Of a stretch of DNA of 64,000 nucleotides, positions 52,578-62,406 are shown one piece after another (position 1 is the first letter of the stretch; the number at the start of each line of letters is the position of its first letter). Made by a program: the position numbers and the translations under genes. The notes below the pieces were generated by a model. The model did no database searches, had not been told where the DNA came from, and saw only the letters and a list, made by a program, of their open reading frames with translations. The DNA is from Lentibacillus kapialis (lineage in GTDB: Bacteria; Bacillota; Bacilli; Bacillales; Amphibacillaceae): assembly GCF_014646635.1 (NCBI RefSeq), contig NZ_BMNQ01000002.1, positions 62,264 through 126,263 on the forward strand. Direction: 5' to 3'.

Positions 52578-53618
52578 TTACTCGACAGTGGGACGGGAAG
52601 ATACATTCGGACGGGAACGGAAATGGTGAATGTATTCTAACGATTTGCCTGTACCGATTGCCACACTTTCTAGAGGGTCATCCGTAATAAAAACAGGCAT
52701 TTTCGTCTCATCGCTAATAATTTTATCCAGATTTTTCAAAAGAGAGCCACCACCTGATAATACTATACCACGATCCATAATATCGGCGGCAAGTTCCGGC
52801 GGTGTTTTTTCCAGTGTATCCTTCACAGCCTCAACAATATCTGCTACGGTTTCATTTAGTGAACCAGCAATCTCTCTGGCTGTAATTGTAATCGTTTTGG
52901 GCAGGCCTGTCAGCAAATCCCGTCCCCGAACTTCCATTTCAATATCTTCCTTAATTTCTCCGGCGACGCCAATATCCATTTTAATGGACTCAGCTGAGCG
53001 CTCACCTATCATCAGATTATAATGTTTACGGATATAATTTGTGACCGACTCATCCATATTATCACCAGCTGTTCGAATCGAGTAGCTGGTTACAATGCCG
53101 CCAAGTGAGATGACAGCAACTTCAGTCGTACCACCGCCAATATCCACTATCATGCTCCCTGTCGGTTCCCAAACCGGCAGTCCCGCCCCAATGGCTGCTG
53201 CGAAAGGTTCAGCAATCGGATAGGCTTCCTTTGCTCCGGCTTGTTTCGTTGCATCAACGACAGCACGCTCTTCCACCATCGTAATACCTGATGGTACACA
53301 TATCATCACGTTCGGCTTTTTGGCAAAAAGCGATCGTCTGCTCATCGCTTCTTTAATGAAATACTTCATCATTACAGCAGTAGTATCATAATCGGCAATA
53401 ACACCGTCTTTCATTGGACGGACAACCGAAATATTTCCGGGGGTTCGTCCAATCATATTCTTGGCTGACTTCCCGACTGATTCAATGTCACCAGTTTCAA
53501 TATTTTTAGCAACTACTGTCGGTTCCCGTACAACAACACCTTTACCTTTCACAAAAACGAGTGTATTGGCTGTTCCTAAATCAATCCCTAAATCTTGTGA
53601 CAAACTGAATCTTCCCAA
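52578..53618 (-). CDS. mreB: Rod shape-determining actin homologue MreB
   Basis: Forms filaments on the membrane that guide lateral wall synthesis. 346 residues: phosphate-1 loop [17 protein letters not shown], phosphate-2 [18 protein letters not shown], and adenosine motif [14 protein letters not shown]. The frame is open to 53663, but a TTG at 53618 lies about nine bases after AAAGGA and gives [15 protein letters not shown], the usual N-terminus. First of mreBCD-minCD. Confidence 0.96.
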   Translation of the reverse strand: MGRFSLSQDLGIDLGTANTLVFVKGKGVVVREPTVVAKNIETGDIESVGKSAKNMIGRTPGNISVVRPMKDGVIADYDTTAVMMKYFIKEAMSRRSLFAKKPNVMICVPSGITMVEERAVVDATKQAGAKEAYPIAEPFAAAIGAGLPVWEPTGSMIVDIGGGTTEVAVISLGGIVTSYSIRTAGDNMDESVTNYIRKHYNLMIGERSAESIKMDIGVAGEIKEDIEMEVRGRDLLTGLPKTITITAREIAGSLNETVADIVEAVKDTLEKTPPELAADIMDRGIVLSGGGSLLKNLDKIISDETKMPVFITDDPLESVAIGTGKSLEYIHHFRSRPNVSSRPTVE

Positions 53619-53726
53619 TCCTAATCTTCCTTTCTCATTTAGCAATTCATTTGCCGGCTTCAAATGAGATTAAACATCTATCATTATTTATTCTATGTCT
53701 TATAACAACCCGAGTCCTAATCCATT

Positions 53727-53755
53727 ATTTTAAACATGTTTTAATGGAAAGTAAA
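53727..53755 (-). promoter_or_regulatory. Candidate SigA promoter of mreBCD-minCD
   Basis: TTTACT (53750-53755), 17 bases, TAAAAT (53727-53732) on the minus strand, about 110 bases before the mreB TTG. Confidence 0.5.
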
Positions 53756-53779
53756 TATTCACATTTATATCAAGCAAAT

Positions 53780-53820
53780 TAAGCGCCAATCTCAAGTGAA
53801 CTTTAGAAACTGGCGCTGAC
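53780..53820 (-). terminator. Possible terminator after radC
   Basis: AGCGCCA and TGGCGCT pair across a long loop of about 24 bases, followed by TAATTT. Weak. Confidence 0.35.
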
Positions 53821-53870
53821 TGAGTTACGTCTATTCAATTATACGAAAAAAATTTAAAAATAGATAGTAT

Positions 53871-54560
53871 TTATAGGTAACCTTTTTCTTTCAGTGAAAT
53901 AAATTTTCTGTCACCGATCACCAAATGGTCTAATAATTCGATACCAATCATTTTTCCCGATTCAACCAAACGTTTTGTTACATGGATGTCTTCCTGGGAG
54001 GGCGCAGGGTCTCCGGATGGATGGTTATGCGCGCAAATGATTGAAGCAGCTGAACGTTTGACAGCCTCCCTGTATATTTCCCTTGGGTGCACAATTGATG
54101 CGTTCAAACTGCCGATAAAGATCGTTTGTCTATGGATAACCTGATTTTTGGTATTCAGAAATAACACGATAAAATGTTCCTGGTTAAGTGTTCGCATATC
54201 TTCCATAATATAATTTGCGCCATCCTCCGGAGAACGAATGACATACCGGTCATCAGGCTTATATTGATTCATGCGCTTTCCCAATTCCAAAGCGGATAGA
54301 AGCAATACACCTTTGGCCATGCCAATGCCTTTAATTGCCATCAGTTCTTCAATTGTTGCATCCTTCAATAGGTTTAACCCTTCAAAATGCATTAAGACCC
54401 GATTTGATAAGACCATTACCGACTCTTTCTTCGTTCCACTGCCAATCAGAATAGCAAGCAATTCCTGATTTGATAAATGACCTGCACCAAGTTTGAGCAA
54501 ACGCTCTCGCGGGCGATCTTCTTTTGGTACATCTTTTATCATAATCGGCGATGAGCTCAT
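53871..54560 (-). CDS. radC: RadC family JAMM/MPN protein
   Basis: A 229-residue protein: N-terminal helix-hairpin-helix (LMAIKGIGMAKGVLLLSAL) and a C-terminal MPN domain with the metal motif HNHPSGDPAPSQED. Despite its name a direct repair role is doubted; the fold suggests a zinc hydrolase. The maf gene that adjoins radC in B. subtilis is missing here. GGGGGG precedes the ATG. Confidence 0.94.
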   Translation of the reverse strand: MSSSPIMIKDVPKEDRPRERLLKLGAGHLSNQELLAILIGSGTKKESVMVLSNRVLMHFEGLNLLKDATIEELMAIKGIGMAKGVLLLSALELGKRMNQYKPDDRYVIRSPEDGANYIMEDMRTLNQEHFIVLFLNTKNQVIHRQTIFIGSLNASIVHPREIYREAVKRSAASIICAHNHPSGDPAPSQEDIHVTKRLVESGKMIGIELLDHLVIGDRKFISLKEKGYL

Positions 54561-54661
54561 TCAAAGTCCCCCCTATAATAAGATAGATTTATAGTAATGG
54601 TTCTTATTCAAAGGGACAACTTTATAAAAAAGTATTTTAGCAGGATAAGGCTCTCAGTAAT

Positions 54662-54690
54662 CAAAAAAAAGCCGGATGAAATTCAGCTTT
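54662..54690 (-). terminator. Rho-independent terminator of spoIIB
   Basis: AAAGCTG and CGGCTTT arms (one G-U pair) with a nine-base loop and eight T on the minus strand. Confidence 0.65.
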
Positions 54691-54772
54691 CCATGCCTAC
54701 CAATTTATAAAAAATGCCAAATTGCCCTTTTTTATAACGAGTTTTTCTAATAGAGCGTGTTACTGAATATAT

Positions 54773-55687
54773 TTATTTTGATACCAGTTTATTAAACTTT
54801 TCCCATAGATTCAGCAAGATTATTTGATCCCTCGAGTTATCCGTCTTACCCATCGCTTGATGCTCTTTTTGTACCGCTTCAGTTAAACTTGTGATGGAGT
54901 CGGTATTTTCTGGAATCGCATTTACCACGCCCGCCCAGGCATCCTTTGAGAGATGATTCCCACTGCTGACGGATTTCAATGACTTGTTCCACTGCTTTTC
55001 AAACATTTGAAGCCATTCTTTTTCACTATCCATCAGGGTAATTTTACTTGCCTCTGTTGCCCATTCTTTGACATAAGTGTCTATTCCACTGTTAGCAAGA
55101 ACGGTTGCTGTCTGTTCTGCCTGCTGTTCAGACATGCTAATTCCGGATAATACGAAATAAAAACTGTTGTTTTCCCATATCATAGCGGAAGAACCAGCAT
55201 CCTGAATAACTGCTGCCATCTCTTCTGCGTTTGCTTGTTCACTGAATTTGCCAGCTTGAACCGCAAAAGCACTGTTTGCATCAATTGCAACAACATCTGA
55301 TTGAGCATCAGCAGTGCTGTTTTCTTTATCAGATACAGCTGATGCCGAGGAACCTCCTTGCTGGCCAATGTTGCCATCGATATCTACAAACATATTAAGC
55401 ATGAAAAAACCTAGAACCCCCCCAATAATAACTGCAGATATAGAAGCGATTAAAAATGGCTTGGCCTTTGTTAAGTTGGAGTTTTGTTTATAGTGGATGT
55501 CTTTATTATGACCTTTATCATCCTCGTCCTCCTGCCTGATGTATTCAGGTATATTGGAGTTCTCCAGTGCAGCTGCATGCTCTTCGTTAGATTCTTTAGT
55601 TGGTTGTTTATTTGCATGTTTGGTTTTCTTTTTCAGCTTCTTTTTCTTATCATTTGTCAATACGTTCGTTTTTTTATTTTGGTTCAC
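54773..55687 (-). CDS. spoIIB: SPOR-domain sporulation protein SpoIIB
   Basis: A 304-residue bitopic protein: Lys-rich then acidic cytoplasmic part, membrane helix at about 78-100, Ser/Asp-rich linker, and a SPOR domain (FAVQAGKFSEQANAEEMAAV to GIDTYVKEWA) that should bind septal glycan. In B. subtilis SpoIIB lies between comC/folC and maf-radC and assists septal thinning in engulfment; location and architecture agree. About 85 residues after the SPOR domain have no counterpart I recognise. The GTG at 55687 is seven bases after GGAGGG. Confidence 0.85.
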   Translation of the reverse strand: MNQNKKTNVLTNDKKKKLKKKTKHANKQPTKESNEEHAAALENSNIPEYIRQEDEDDKGHNKDIHYKQNSNLTKAKPFLIASISAVIIGGVLGFFMLNMFVDIDGNIGQQGGSSASAVSDKENSTADAQSDVVAIDANSAFAVQAGKFSEQANAEEMAAVIQDAGSSAMIWENNSFYFVLSGISMSEQQAEQTATVLANSGIDTYVKEWATEASKITLMDSEKEWLQMFEKQWNKSLKSVSSGNHLSKDAWAGVVNAIPENTDSITSLTEAVQKEHQAMGKTDNSRDQIILLNLWEKFNKLVSK

Positions 55688-55838
55688 CAATTTTCCCTCC
55701 ATATAAAAGTTTGTTCAACTCTAGCATATGGAGAGTAAAAAGTTAGACGATTATTGTCAGTCTTTCAAAAAAACTTTCAACATAATACAACAAATATAAA
55801 ATCCAAAGTGAAAATGTTTTAATGCTGAACTGTTCTTG

Positions 55839-57134
55839 TTACAACCATTCCGTCATGTCTTCAGCATACTTTCTAACCATTGCAATAAAATGTAATGAAC
55901 CGGTTATAAAATAACAGACATCTTCATCCTTCTGTTCAAAGCTGATTTGTCTGATGGCATGACGCCAGTCATTCCGGAGTTCGGCATGAATGCCGATTTC
56001 CCCAAGCTGCTCAACCTCCGCAGCCCGCGGATGATCAAATGTCGTCAATGTAATAGTAGAGAAATGAGGTTCCAATATCTCGAGCATTCGTTTTAAATCT
56101 TTATCCTTAAACACAGCAAAAATGAGATGGTTCTCGGTATTTTTGAAGTTGGCTTCAAGCGTTTCTTTGAATGCCTGTGCACCCGCTGGATTGTGAGCAC
56201 CATCAAGTATGATAGCTGGTCTCGAATGAATTTGCTCAAACCGCCCAGGGAGCTGAGCGGTTATTAGACCTTTCAAATAATCGTAACGGTTCAGTCTGAA
56301 TCCTTTCTTCTCAAACAGTACAAGTGCCATAATAGCTAGGGAAGCATTTTGTACTTGATGACCGCCCGCTGCCTGTAGCCTTATTTCCATATTGATACCA
56401 GAAATGGTACCCCATTGGAATGTCTGATGATTACCTTTAACATTGGTTATCTTATATTGAAATGCGTCACCCATCCTGTATAGTGGCGCATTTTTTTTCT
56501 GTGCTTCCGCATAAATGACCGATGTTGCATTGTCACTCATTTCCCCCACAATAATTGGTCTGTTTTTCTTTATAATTCCTGCTTTATGATACGCAATTGA
56601 TTCTATATTTTTTCCGAGAAATTCCGTATGATCCCACGATATATTTGTTATAATGGACAAGATGGGATCAAAACAATTGGTTGTATCTTCCCTACCGCCC
56701 ATTCCCGCTTCAACTAACGCAATATCTGTATGGTCGGCAAAATATAAGAAAGCAATGACAGTCAGGATTTCAAATTCGGTCGGATGACGCTGCTGTTCAT
56801 CCAATTGGCGTATAAAAGGATACACCTTATTAAAATAATACATGAACGTATTTTCTGTGATACTGTTATCATTACATAAAATGTGTCCAGTTAATCCTTT
56901 AAGACTTGGTGAATTAAAAACACCGACCGTATAGCCGTTTGCAATCAGTGCTTGGTTCAAAAAATGAACAGTTGAACCTTTGCCATTGGTCCCGGCGACA
57001 TGAACAGCATTCATCTTTCTTTCCGGGTTGTCCAAAAGATCCAAAAGTTTGTATATACGCTCCAGGCCTGGTTTAACACCATACTGCTTACGCACTTGGA
57101 AGAAAGCTTTTACTTGAAAAAATTGTTCAAACAT
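55839..57134 (-). CDS. folC: Folylpolyglutamate synthase/dihydrofolate synthase
   Basis: Mur-ligase-fold enzyme that adds glutamate to folates. 431 residues: P-loop AGTNGKGST at 47-55, the omega-loop region, WDHTEFLGKNIESIAYHKAGI with the carbamoylated Lys region, and ILDGAHNPAG in the C-terminal domain. The start at 57134 (MFEQFFQV) was preferred to an ATG at 57155; both have weak ribosome sites. In B. subtilis it follows valS directly; here a two-gene insert intervenes. Confidence 0.95.
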   Translation of the reverse strand: MFEQFFQVKAFFQVRKQYGVKPGLERIYKLLDLLDNPERKMNAVHVAGTNGKGSTVHFLNQALIANGYTVGVFNSPSLKGLTGHILCNDNSITENTFMYYFNKVYPFIRQLDEQQRHPTEFEILTVIAFLYFADHTDIALVEAGMGGREDTTNCFDPILSIITNISWDHTEFLGKNIESIAYHKAGIIKKNRPIIVGEMSDNATSVIYAEAQKKNAPLYRMGDAFQYKITNVKGNHQTFQWGTISGINMEIRLQAAGGHQVQNASLAIMALVLFEKKGFRLNRYDYLKGLITAQLPGRFEQIHSRPAIILDGAHNPAGAQAFKETLEANFKNTENHLIFAVFKDKDLKRMLEILEPHFSTITLTTFDHPRAAEVEQLGEIGIHAELRNDWRHAIRQISFEQKDEDVCYFITGSLHFIAMVRKYAEDMTEWL

Positions 57135-57214
57135 ATCGTGCACACCGCTTTTCATTTATTGTGTAAGCTAGGTGCCTTGGACAAAAGTAGTTTTATTAAG
57201 GCAAATCCGAACTA

Positions 57215-57385
57215 GTTGGAGCGTATATATCGCTCCGAAAATATACTTCGCACACCTTAGGGAAGCTGGTGATCCTCCTCGTGCTGACGCACTGCGGGGT
57301 CTCGCCTATGCCTATACTCCCGCAGGAGTCTATGTATATTTCCTCCGCTCAAGCGGAATATCGTTCGTCTTTAGCATTGTACATC
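57215..57385. repeat. Dispersed repeat family C (GC-rich imperfect palindrome)
   Basis: A GC-rich island in an A/T-rich gap: AAGCTGGTGATCCTCC, TCGTGCTGACGCACTGCG, GGGGTCTCGCC and CTCCCGCAGGAGTC, bounded by outer arms with GCTCCGAAAATATA and TATATTTCCTCCGC. I recognise this type of block as common in Bacillaceae intergenic regions. Only this copy is present in the window. It fills the 400-base gap between folC and the ATP-grasp genes; the ORF across it is not a gene. Confidence 0.7.
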
Positions 57386-57535
57386 TTAGTTATGTCCAAG
57401 GCTCCAAGGCTTTTGCTATGTTCATGAGTTTTAGAGAATGGAATCTCTTATTAAGGGCCACCTAAGGTGTTCAATTGAAACAGCACTATTATAGCAATAA
57501 TTCAACACAATTTGAATACAGAAAGGAAGACCAGT

Positions 57536-58429
57536 ATGAATTTGAGCGGCTGGGTTATTTATAACGGCTACTTGCGCGGCAATAAATTCCTTGATTTCGC
57601 TGAATGGATTCAACAAGCCGCATCCAAACAGCAGATAGACACAAAAATTTACAAAAATAGCGAACTGCTTGGACTGCTCACCACCGAATCAATACACCTG
57701 CTTGGTATCGGCAGCGATAAACTTCCTGATTTTGTCGTTTTTGCCGATAAAGACATATACCTGGCAAAACAGCTCGAATTACTGGGGATTCCGGTGTTCA
57801 ACAGTTCGGAGACAATTGCGATAAGTGACGACAAAATCGCCTCGTATCAATTATTAGCTTTGAATCAATTACCTGTCCCCAAGACGGTCGTTGCTCCAAA
57901 ATCATTTCATAAGACAGTAGAGAATCCAATCGACGATTATCACAAAGCAATTGATGCTCTCGGCTTTCCCATGATTGTCAAAGAAGCATTCGGATCCTTT
58001 GGTGAACAAGTCCATCTTGTTGATACGGAAGATGAATTAGCTGAAAAAATCGGGCAGTTGCAAAACCATCCGTTTATGCTCCAGGAATTTATTGCTTCAA
58101 GTTATGGAAAAGACATCCGCCTGCATGTTGTTGGTGATAAGGTTGTTGCCGCCATGTCCCGTCACGCGGAAAGTGATTTTCGGACAAACGTTACGGCCGG
58201 CGGTACAATGCAAGCCTACCGTCCAGCTTCTATGGAGAAAGAGCTTGCTGTCAGAGCTGCCAAAGTAATTGGAGCTGATTTTGCCGGTGTGGATTTGTTA
58301 TCTGGATCTGACAACTCGCCGCTTATTTGTGAAATTAACTCGAACGCTCATATCCGTAATATGTTTGACTGTACCGGCATCAATGTTGCTGATTTCATAA
58401 TTCGCTATATCAGACATAAATTTAAGTGA
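57536..58429 (+). CDS. RimK-like ATP-grasp ligase, first of a tandem pair
   Basis: A 297-residue ATP-grasp enzyme expected to couple an amine to a carboxylate with ATP. The pre-ATP-grasp part spans residues 1-90; the core has FPMIVKEAFGSFGEQVHLV, the RimK-like DIRLHVVGDKVVAAMSR and NVTAGG, and the metal site CEINSNAHIRNMFDCTG near the C-terminus. The ATG at 57536 follows AAAGGAAG. It is followed nine bases later by a paralogue, forming a plus-strand island between minus-strand folC and valS. Substrate is unknown; a glutamate-type ligase is inferred from the family only. Confidence 0.82.
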   Translation: MNLSGWVIYNGYLRGNKFLDFAEWIQQAASKQQIDTKIYKNSELLGLLTTESIHLLGIGSDKLPDFVVFADKDIYLAKQLELLGIPVFNSSETIAISDDKIASYQLLALNQLPVPKTVVAPKSFHKTVENPIDDYHKAIDALGFPMIVKEAFGSFGEQVHLVDTEDELAEKIGQLQNHPFMLQEFIASSYGKDIRLHVVGDKVVAAMSRHAESDFRTNVTAGGTMQAYRPASMEKELAVRAAKVIGADFAGVDLLSGSDNSPLICEINSNAHIRNMFDCTGINVADFIIRYIRHKFK

Positions 58430-58438
58430 GGGACTGTT

Positions 58439-59305
58439 ATGAACGGGTGGCTAATTTATAATAAACACGATGCGGAACACAACAAAACATATATCAATTG
58501 GTTCCTTGAAGAAGCGCACTTGCAAAACATATCACTGCGTTTTGTCTTAAGAGAGGATTTAACGATTGGAGTGCTTGACAGTAATCGTATAATCACACTT
58601 GATGGCGAAACAGTAACATTGCCTGATTTTGCAGTCGTCCGGACAATTGAGCCGCTCTTTAGCCGGCAGCTCGAATCTTTCGGCGTATCAGTCTATAATT
58701 CAGCGGAAACAGCCGCTATTTGTAATGACAAAGCGCTGACACACTTTCACTTGAGCAAATTATCTATACCAATGGCAGATACCCTGTTTATTTCAGGAAA
58801 AACAGGTCTGCCCGAATTGCCTCCTCTGACTTTTCCATTTGTGATTAAAGGGACTTATGGAAGAGGTGGAAGTGAAATTTTTCTGGTAAGGAACACTCAA
58901 GAGTGGCGCAAACTGAAAGAATTTGAGCCGAGAGGTGATCTGGTTGTGCAATCAGCAACAAATGTGCAGCCCGGTAAAGACGTGCGAGTCTTTGTCATTG
59001 GATCAGAAGTTATTGGCGCTGTCCTGCGGGAGAACCAACATGATTTTCGTGCCAATTACAAGCTTGGCGGCACTGCCTCCTGGTACAACTTAAAACCGCA
59101 TGAAAAATCGCTGGTGAAACAAATCTGTGAATGTTTTTCTTTTGGATTAGTCGGCATTGATTTTCTGCTGGATTATAATGGAGAGTTTGTTTTTAACGAG
59201 ATAGAAGATGTGGTCGGATCTCGTACGCTAAGCGCTGTGAGTGACCTGAATATCTTAAAAAAATACGTAGCATATATAAAAAGCGGTAATTCTCGTCAAT
59301 CATGA
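58439..59305 (+). CDS. RimK-like ATP-grasp protein, second of a tandem pair
   Basis: A 288-residue paralogue of the preceding gene with the same layout (starts MNGWLIYNKHD; core FPFVIKGTYGRGGSEIFLV, GKDVRVFVIGSEVIGAVLRE, NYKLGG). The metal motif reads FVFNEIEDVVGSR: Glu-Ile-Glu replaces the Glu-x-Asn of the first protein, so the magnesium site may be altered or it may act as a partner subunit. It starts nine bases after the first gene. A shared terminator with valS follows. Substrate unknown. Confidence 0.8.
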   Translation: MNGWLIYNKHDAEHNKTYINWFLEEAHLQNISLRFVLREDLTIGVLDSNRIITLDGETVTLPDFAVVRTIEPLFSRQLESFGVSVYNSAETAAICNDKALTHFHLSKLSIPMADTLFISGKTGLPELPPLTFPFVIKGTYGRGGSEIFLVRNTQEWRKLKEFEPRGDLVVQSATNVQPGKDVRVFVIGSEVIGAVLRENQHDFRANYKLGGTASWYNLKPHEKSLVKQICECFSFGLVGIDFLLDYNGEFVFNEIEDVVGSRTLSAVSDLNILKKYVAYIKSGNSRQS

Positions 59306-59318
59306 ATTCCCGCTTTTT
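59278..59318. terminator. Bidirectional terminator of the ATP-grasp operon and valS
   Basis: AAAAAGCGG with TAATTC and GAATT with CCGCTTTTT pair; the hairpin overlaps the last codons of the second ATP-grasp gene and lies just after the valS stop. Confidence 0.75.
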
Positions 59319-59336
59319 ATACAACCCTTCAGTTAA

Positions 59337-61982
59337 TTATGATTTTAGCTCTTCAAGCCGCTCCTTTACTTTAGCCTGTTTTTCGAGATAATCCTTCTCT
59401 TTCTGCCTCTCTTCGTTAACAACATGGTCCGGTGCTTTATTGACAAAGTTATCATTTGCCAGTTTTTTCTGCACGCGTTCCACTTCTTTTGTCCATTTTG
59501 TCATGTCTTTTTCCAGGCGTCCGATTTCTTTATCAATATCAATCAGCCCCTCAAGCGGCAAGAATAATTCTGCTCCGGTGACAACCGCTGACATAGCTTT
59601 TTCCGGTGCTTCCGCATTAGTTGAGATAACTAATTCGCTTGGATTGCAGAACCGTTCCAGATAACTGCGGTTAAATTCAAGCTCTGATGCAATCTTTTCA
59701 TCTTCGGTTTTAATAAGCAATTTAATTTGCTTGGATAATGGTGTGTCAACCTCAGCCCGAATATTTCTAACTGATTTGATGATAGAAACCAGCCGTTTCA
59801 TCTCGCTGGATGCTTTTTCATCGTGAAATTCCGACTTAACTTTCGGCCACTGTGACACCGTGATGGATTCACCATGATGTGGAAGCTGCTGCCAAATTTC
59901 CTCAGTCACAAACGGCATATAAGGATGTAGCATCCGCATCGTCTGATCAAGAACATGGGCAAGCACCGAACGTGTCGTTAATTTTTGTTCGTCATCATCG
60001 CCGTAAAGCGGCAGTTTTGCCATTTCGATATACCAATCACACAGTTCATCCCATATGAAATTGTATAAATGACGACCTGCTTCTCCAAATTCATATTTAT
60101 TCGTATTCTTAGTCACGTGCTCAATCGTTTCGTTTAACCGCGTCAAAATCCATTTATCTGCAAGTGATTTTTCGCTGCTTAAATCAATATCTTCATAAGA
60201 AAAGTTTTCCATATTCATGAGGGAAAACCGGGAAGCATTCCAGACTTTGTTGGCGAAATTCCATGTTGCTTCAATTTTTTCCCAGTGGAAACGCAAGTCT
60301 TGTCCAGGGGTCGAACCCGTCAGCAAGAAATAGCGCAGTGAATCAGCTCCGTACTGATCGATTACATCCATCGGATCGACGCCATTGCCAAGTGATTTGC
60401 TCATTTTCCGGCCTTGTGCATCGCGGATCAGACCATGGATCAGAACATCCTTAAATGGACGTTTGCCGGTAAATTGTTTGGACTGAAAAATCATCCGGGC
60501 AACCCAGAAAAAAATGATATCATACCCGGTTACAAGTACGTCTGTAGGAAAGTATCGCTTGAAGTCTTCAGATTCCTCATCAGGCCACCCCATTGTTGAG
60601 AATGGCCATAATGCTGACGAAAACCATGTATCAAGTACATCCTCGTCCTGCACCCATTTTTCAATATCAGATGGTGCTTCTTTTCCGACATACAGCTCAC
60701 CTGTCTCTTGATGGTACCAAGCCGGGATGCGGTGTCCCCACCAAAGCTGACGGGAAATACACCAGTCACGGATATTTTCCAGCCAATGCAAATAAGTCCT
60801 TTCAAATCTCTCAGGGACAAAATTGACTTTTCCATCGCCCCCCTGCAGTTCAATGGCAGCATCTGCCAGTGGTTGCATATTAACAAACCATTGTGTTGAC
60901 AAGTAAGGTTCAACAACAGCTCCGCTCCGTTCGGAATGGCCTACCTGATGAACGTGGTCCTCGATATCAAACAGTACATCCTTCTCTTGCAGATCTCTTA
61001 CAATTTGCTTTCGGCATGCGAACCGATCCATTCCCTTATAACGGCCGGCATTTTCATTCATTGAGCCATTTTCATTCATTACAAGAACACGTTCAAGTTC
61101 ATGGCGATTGCCAATTTCAAAATCATTCGGATCATGAGCTGGCGTTATTTTCACTGCACCTGAACCCAATTCCATATCAACATATGCATCAGCGACAATC
61201 TCAAGCTCACGACCAACAATCGGCAAAATGACTGTTTTACCGATTAAATGCTGATAACGATCATCGTCCGGGTGAACCGCAACTGCTGTATCCCCAAGCA
61301 TCGTTTCCGGCCGGGTTGTTGCGATCTCAATCGTCTCATCGCTCTCTTTAATAGGGTAGCGCATATGATAAAATTTGCCCTGTACTTCCGCATATTCAAC
61401 TTCAATATCGGAAAGAGCCGTCTTCGTATCCGGGTCCCAATTGATGATATACTCTCCCCGATAAATCAGGCCTTTCTCATATAAGCTTACAAACACTTCC
61501 CGGACAGCATCAGATAATCCATCATCAAGAGTAAATCGTTCTCGGGAATAGTCCAGACCCAAACCTAATTTTTCCCATTGGGAGCGGATAAAATCGGCAT
61601 ATTCTCCCTTCCAGTCCCAAGATACATCCAAGAATTTTTCCCGTCCCAAGTCGTGCCTGTTTTTCCCTTGCTCTTTCAGTTTTGCTTCGACTTTTGCCTG
61701 TGTGGCAATCCCCGCGTGATCCATGCCTGGCAGCCACAGCACATCATAGCCCTGCATCCGTTTCATTCTGGAAATCGTATCCTGCATCGTTGTGTCCCAA
61801 GCATGGCCCAAATGCAGTCTGCCTGTCACATTCGGCGGCGGTATCACAATGGTAAATGGTTCTTTTTCCTTATCGCCTGTTGCTTCGAAAAATTTACCCT
61901 CCACCCAAAATCGATACCTGTCCTTTTCAATTTCTTTCGGGTTGTACTTTGTTGACATCATTAATTTGTTATTGTTATTCAA
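59337..61982 (-). CDS. valS: Valyl-tRNA synthetase
   Basis: Class I synthetase of 881 residues. HIGH motif [16 protein letters not shown], large CP1 editing domain, KMSKS loop [14 protein letters not shown], anticodon-binding domain and a C-terminal coiled coil. The TTG at 61982 lies eight bases after AAGGAGG; a TTG further up overlaps that site and an ATG further down has no site. Under a T-box with a valine GTC candidate specifier. Confidence 0.97.
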   Translation of the reverse strand: MNNNNKLMMSTKYNPKEIEKDRYRFWVEGKFFEATGDKEKEPFTIVIPPPNVTGRLHLGHAWDTTMQDTISRMKRMQGYDVLWLPGMDHAGIATQAKVEAKLKEQGKNRHDLGREKFLDVSWDWKGEYADFIRSQWEKLGLGLDYSRERFTLDDGLSDAVREVFVSLYEKGLIYRGEYIINWDPDTKTALSDIEVEYAEVQGKFYHMRYPIKESDETIEIATTRPETMLGDTAVAVHPDDDRYQHLIGKTVILPIVGRELEIVADAYVDMELGSGAVKITPAHDPNDFEIGNRHELERVLVMNENGSMNENAGRYKGMDRFACRKQIVRDLQEKDVLFDIEDHVHQVGHSERSGAVVEPYLSTQWFVNMQPLADAAIELQGGDGKVNFVPERFERTYLHWLENIRDWCISRQLWWGHRIPAWYHQETGELYVGKEAPSDIEKWVQDEDVLDTWFSSALWPFSTMGWPDEESEDFKRYFPTDVLVTGYDIIFFWVARMIFQSKQFTGKRPFKDVLIHGLIRDAQGRKMSKSLGNGVDPMDVIDQYGADSLRYFLLTGSTPGQDLRFHWEKIEATWNFANKVWNASRFSLMNMENFSYEDIDLSSEKSLADKWILTRLNETIEHVTKNTNKYEFGEAGRHLYNFIWDELCDWYIEMAKLPLYGDDDEQKLTTRSVLAHVLDQTMRMLHPYMPFVTEEIWQQLPHHGESITVSQWPKVKSEFHDEKASSEMKRLVSIIKSVRNIRAEVDTPLSKQIKLLIKTEDEKIASELEFNRSYLERFCNPSELVISTNAEAPEKAMSAVVTGAELFLPLEGLIDIDKEIGRLEKDMTKWTKEVERVQKKLANDNFVNKAPDHVVNEERQKEKDYLEKQAKVKERLEELKS

Positions 61983-62040
61983 AGCGGGTTCCTCCTTCAA
62001 TCAGAATATTGAATAAGACTGTTTTCCAAATTATTTATTA

Positions 62041-62292
62041 AAAAACAAAATCCTTTTCATCCAAAAAGGACGAAAAGGATTGGCTTCCGTGGTACCACCT
62101 TTGTTTATAGGCGACATACACCTATACACTCATCATTGATAACGGTCATCAACCGGCATTCTTCTACTAAATTCAAAGAAGCAGCCTCATGGGCGACCTT
62201 CCAGAATCGCTTTTCCCGGGAAATTCCCACCGACATCCCCTCTCTTTCGGGTAACGAATCTATACTCTTCCCAATCATTGCAATTAATTATT
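62041..62292 (-). promoter_or_regulatory. T-box leader of valS
   Basis: The T-box AGGTGGTACCACGG is at 62087-62100 on the minus strand. The terminator AATCCTTTTC/GAAAAGGATT with a T-run follows (62049-62081). Stem I contains AGAGAG, and GGAAG-GTC places a valine GTC at 62195-62197 as probable specifier. It fills the gap before the small membrane gene. Confidence 0.94.
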
Positions 62293-62298
62293 GCTGTT

Positions 62299-62327
62299 AT
62301 TTTACCGTTTTTATATAGCAAAATCAA
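62299..62327 (-). promoter_or_regulatory. SigA promoter of valS
   Basis: TTGATT (62322-62327), 17 bases, TAAAAT (62299-62304) on the minus strand. Confidence 0.7.
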
Positions 62328-62406
62328 CTATTACGATAAGAATGGCACAAAAAACCCTAACGTATTCATATTATATTACAGGAAAACAGGAAAGAGGTGA
62401 ACCCAA

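Noticed and set aside
54600-54625. Further copy of repeat family B (TTATTCAAAGGG near the radC start)
   Set aside because: Only about a dozen bases match and no hairpin follows; chance similarity is likely.
54733-54752. Further copy of repeat family A (GAGTTTTTCTAA)
   Set aside because: Only the last twelve bases of the element match, with no hairpin next to them.
57172-57465. 97-codon plus-strand ORF
   Set aside because: It runs through the GC-rich palindromic repeat and has no ribosome site or recognisable protein.
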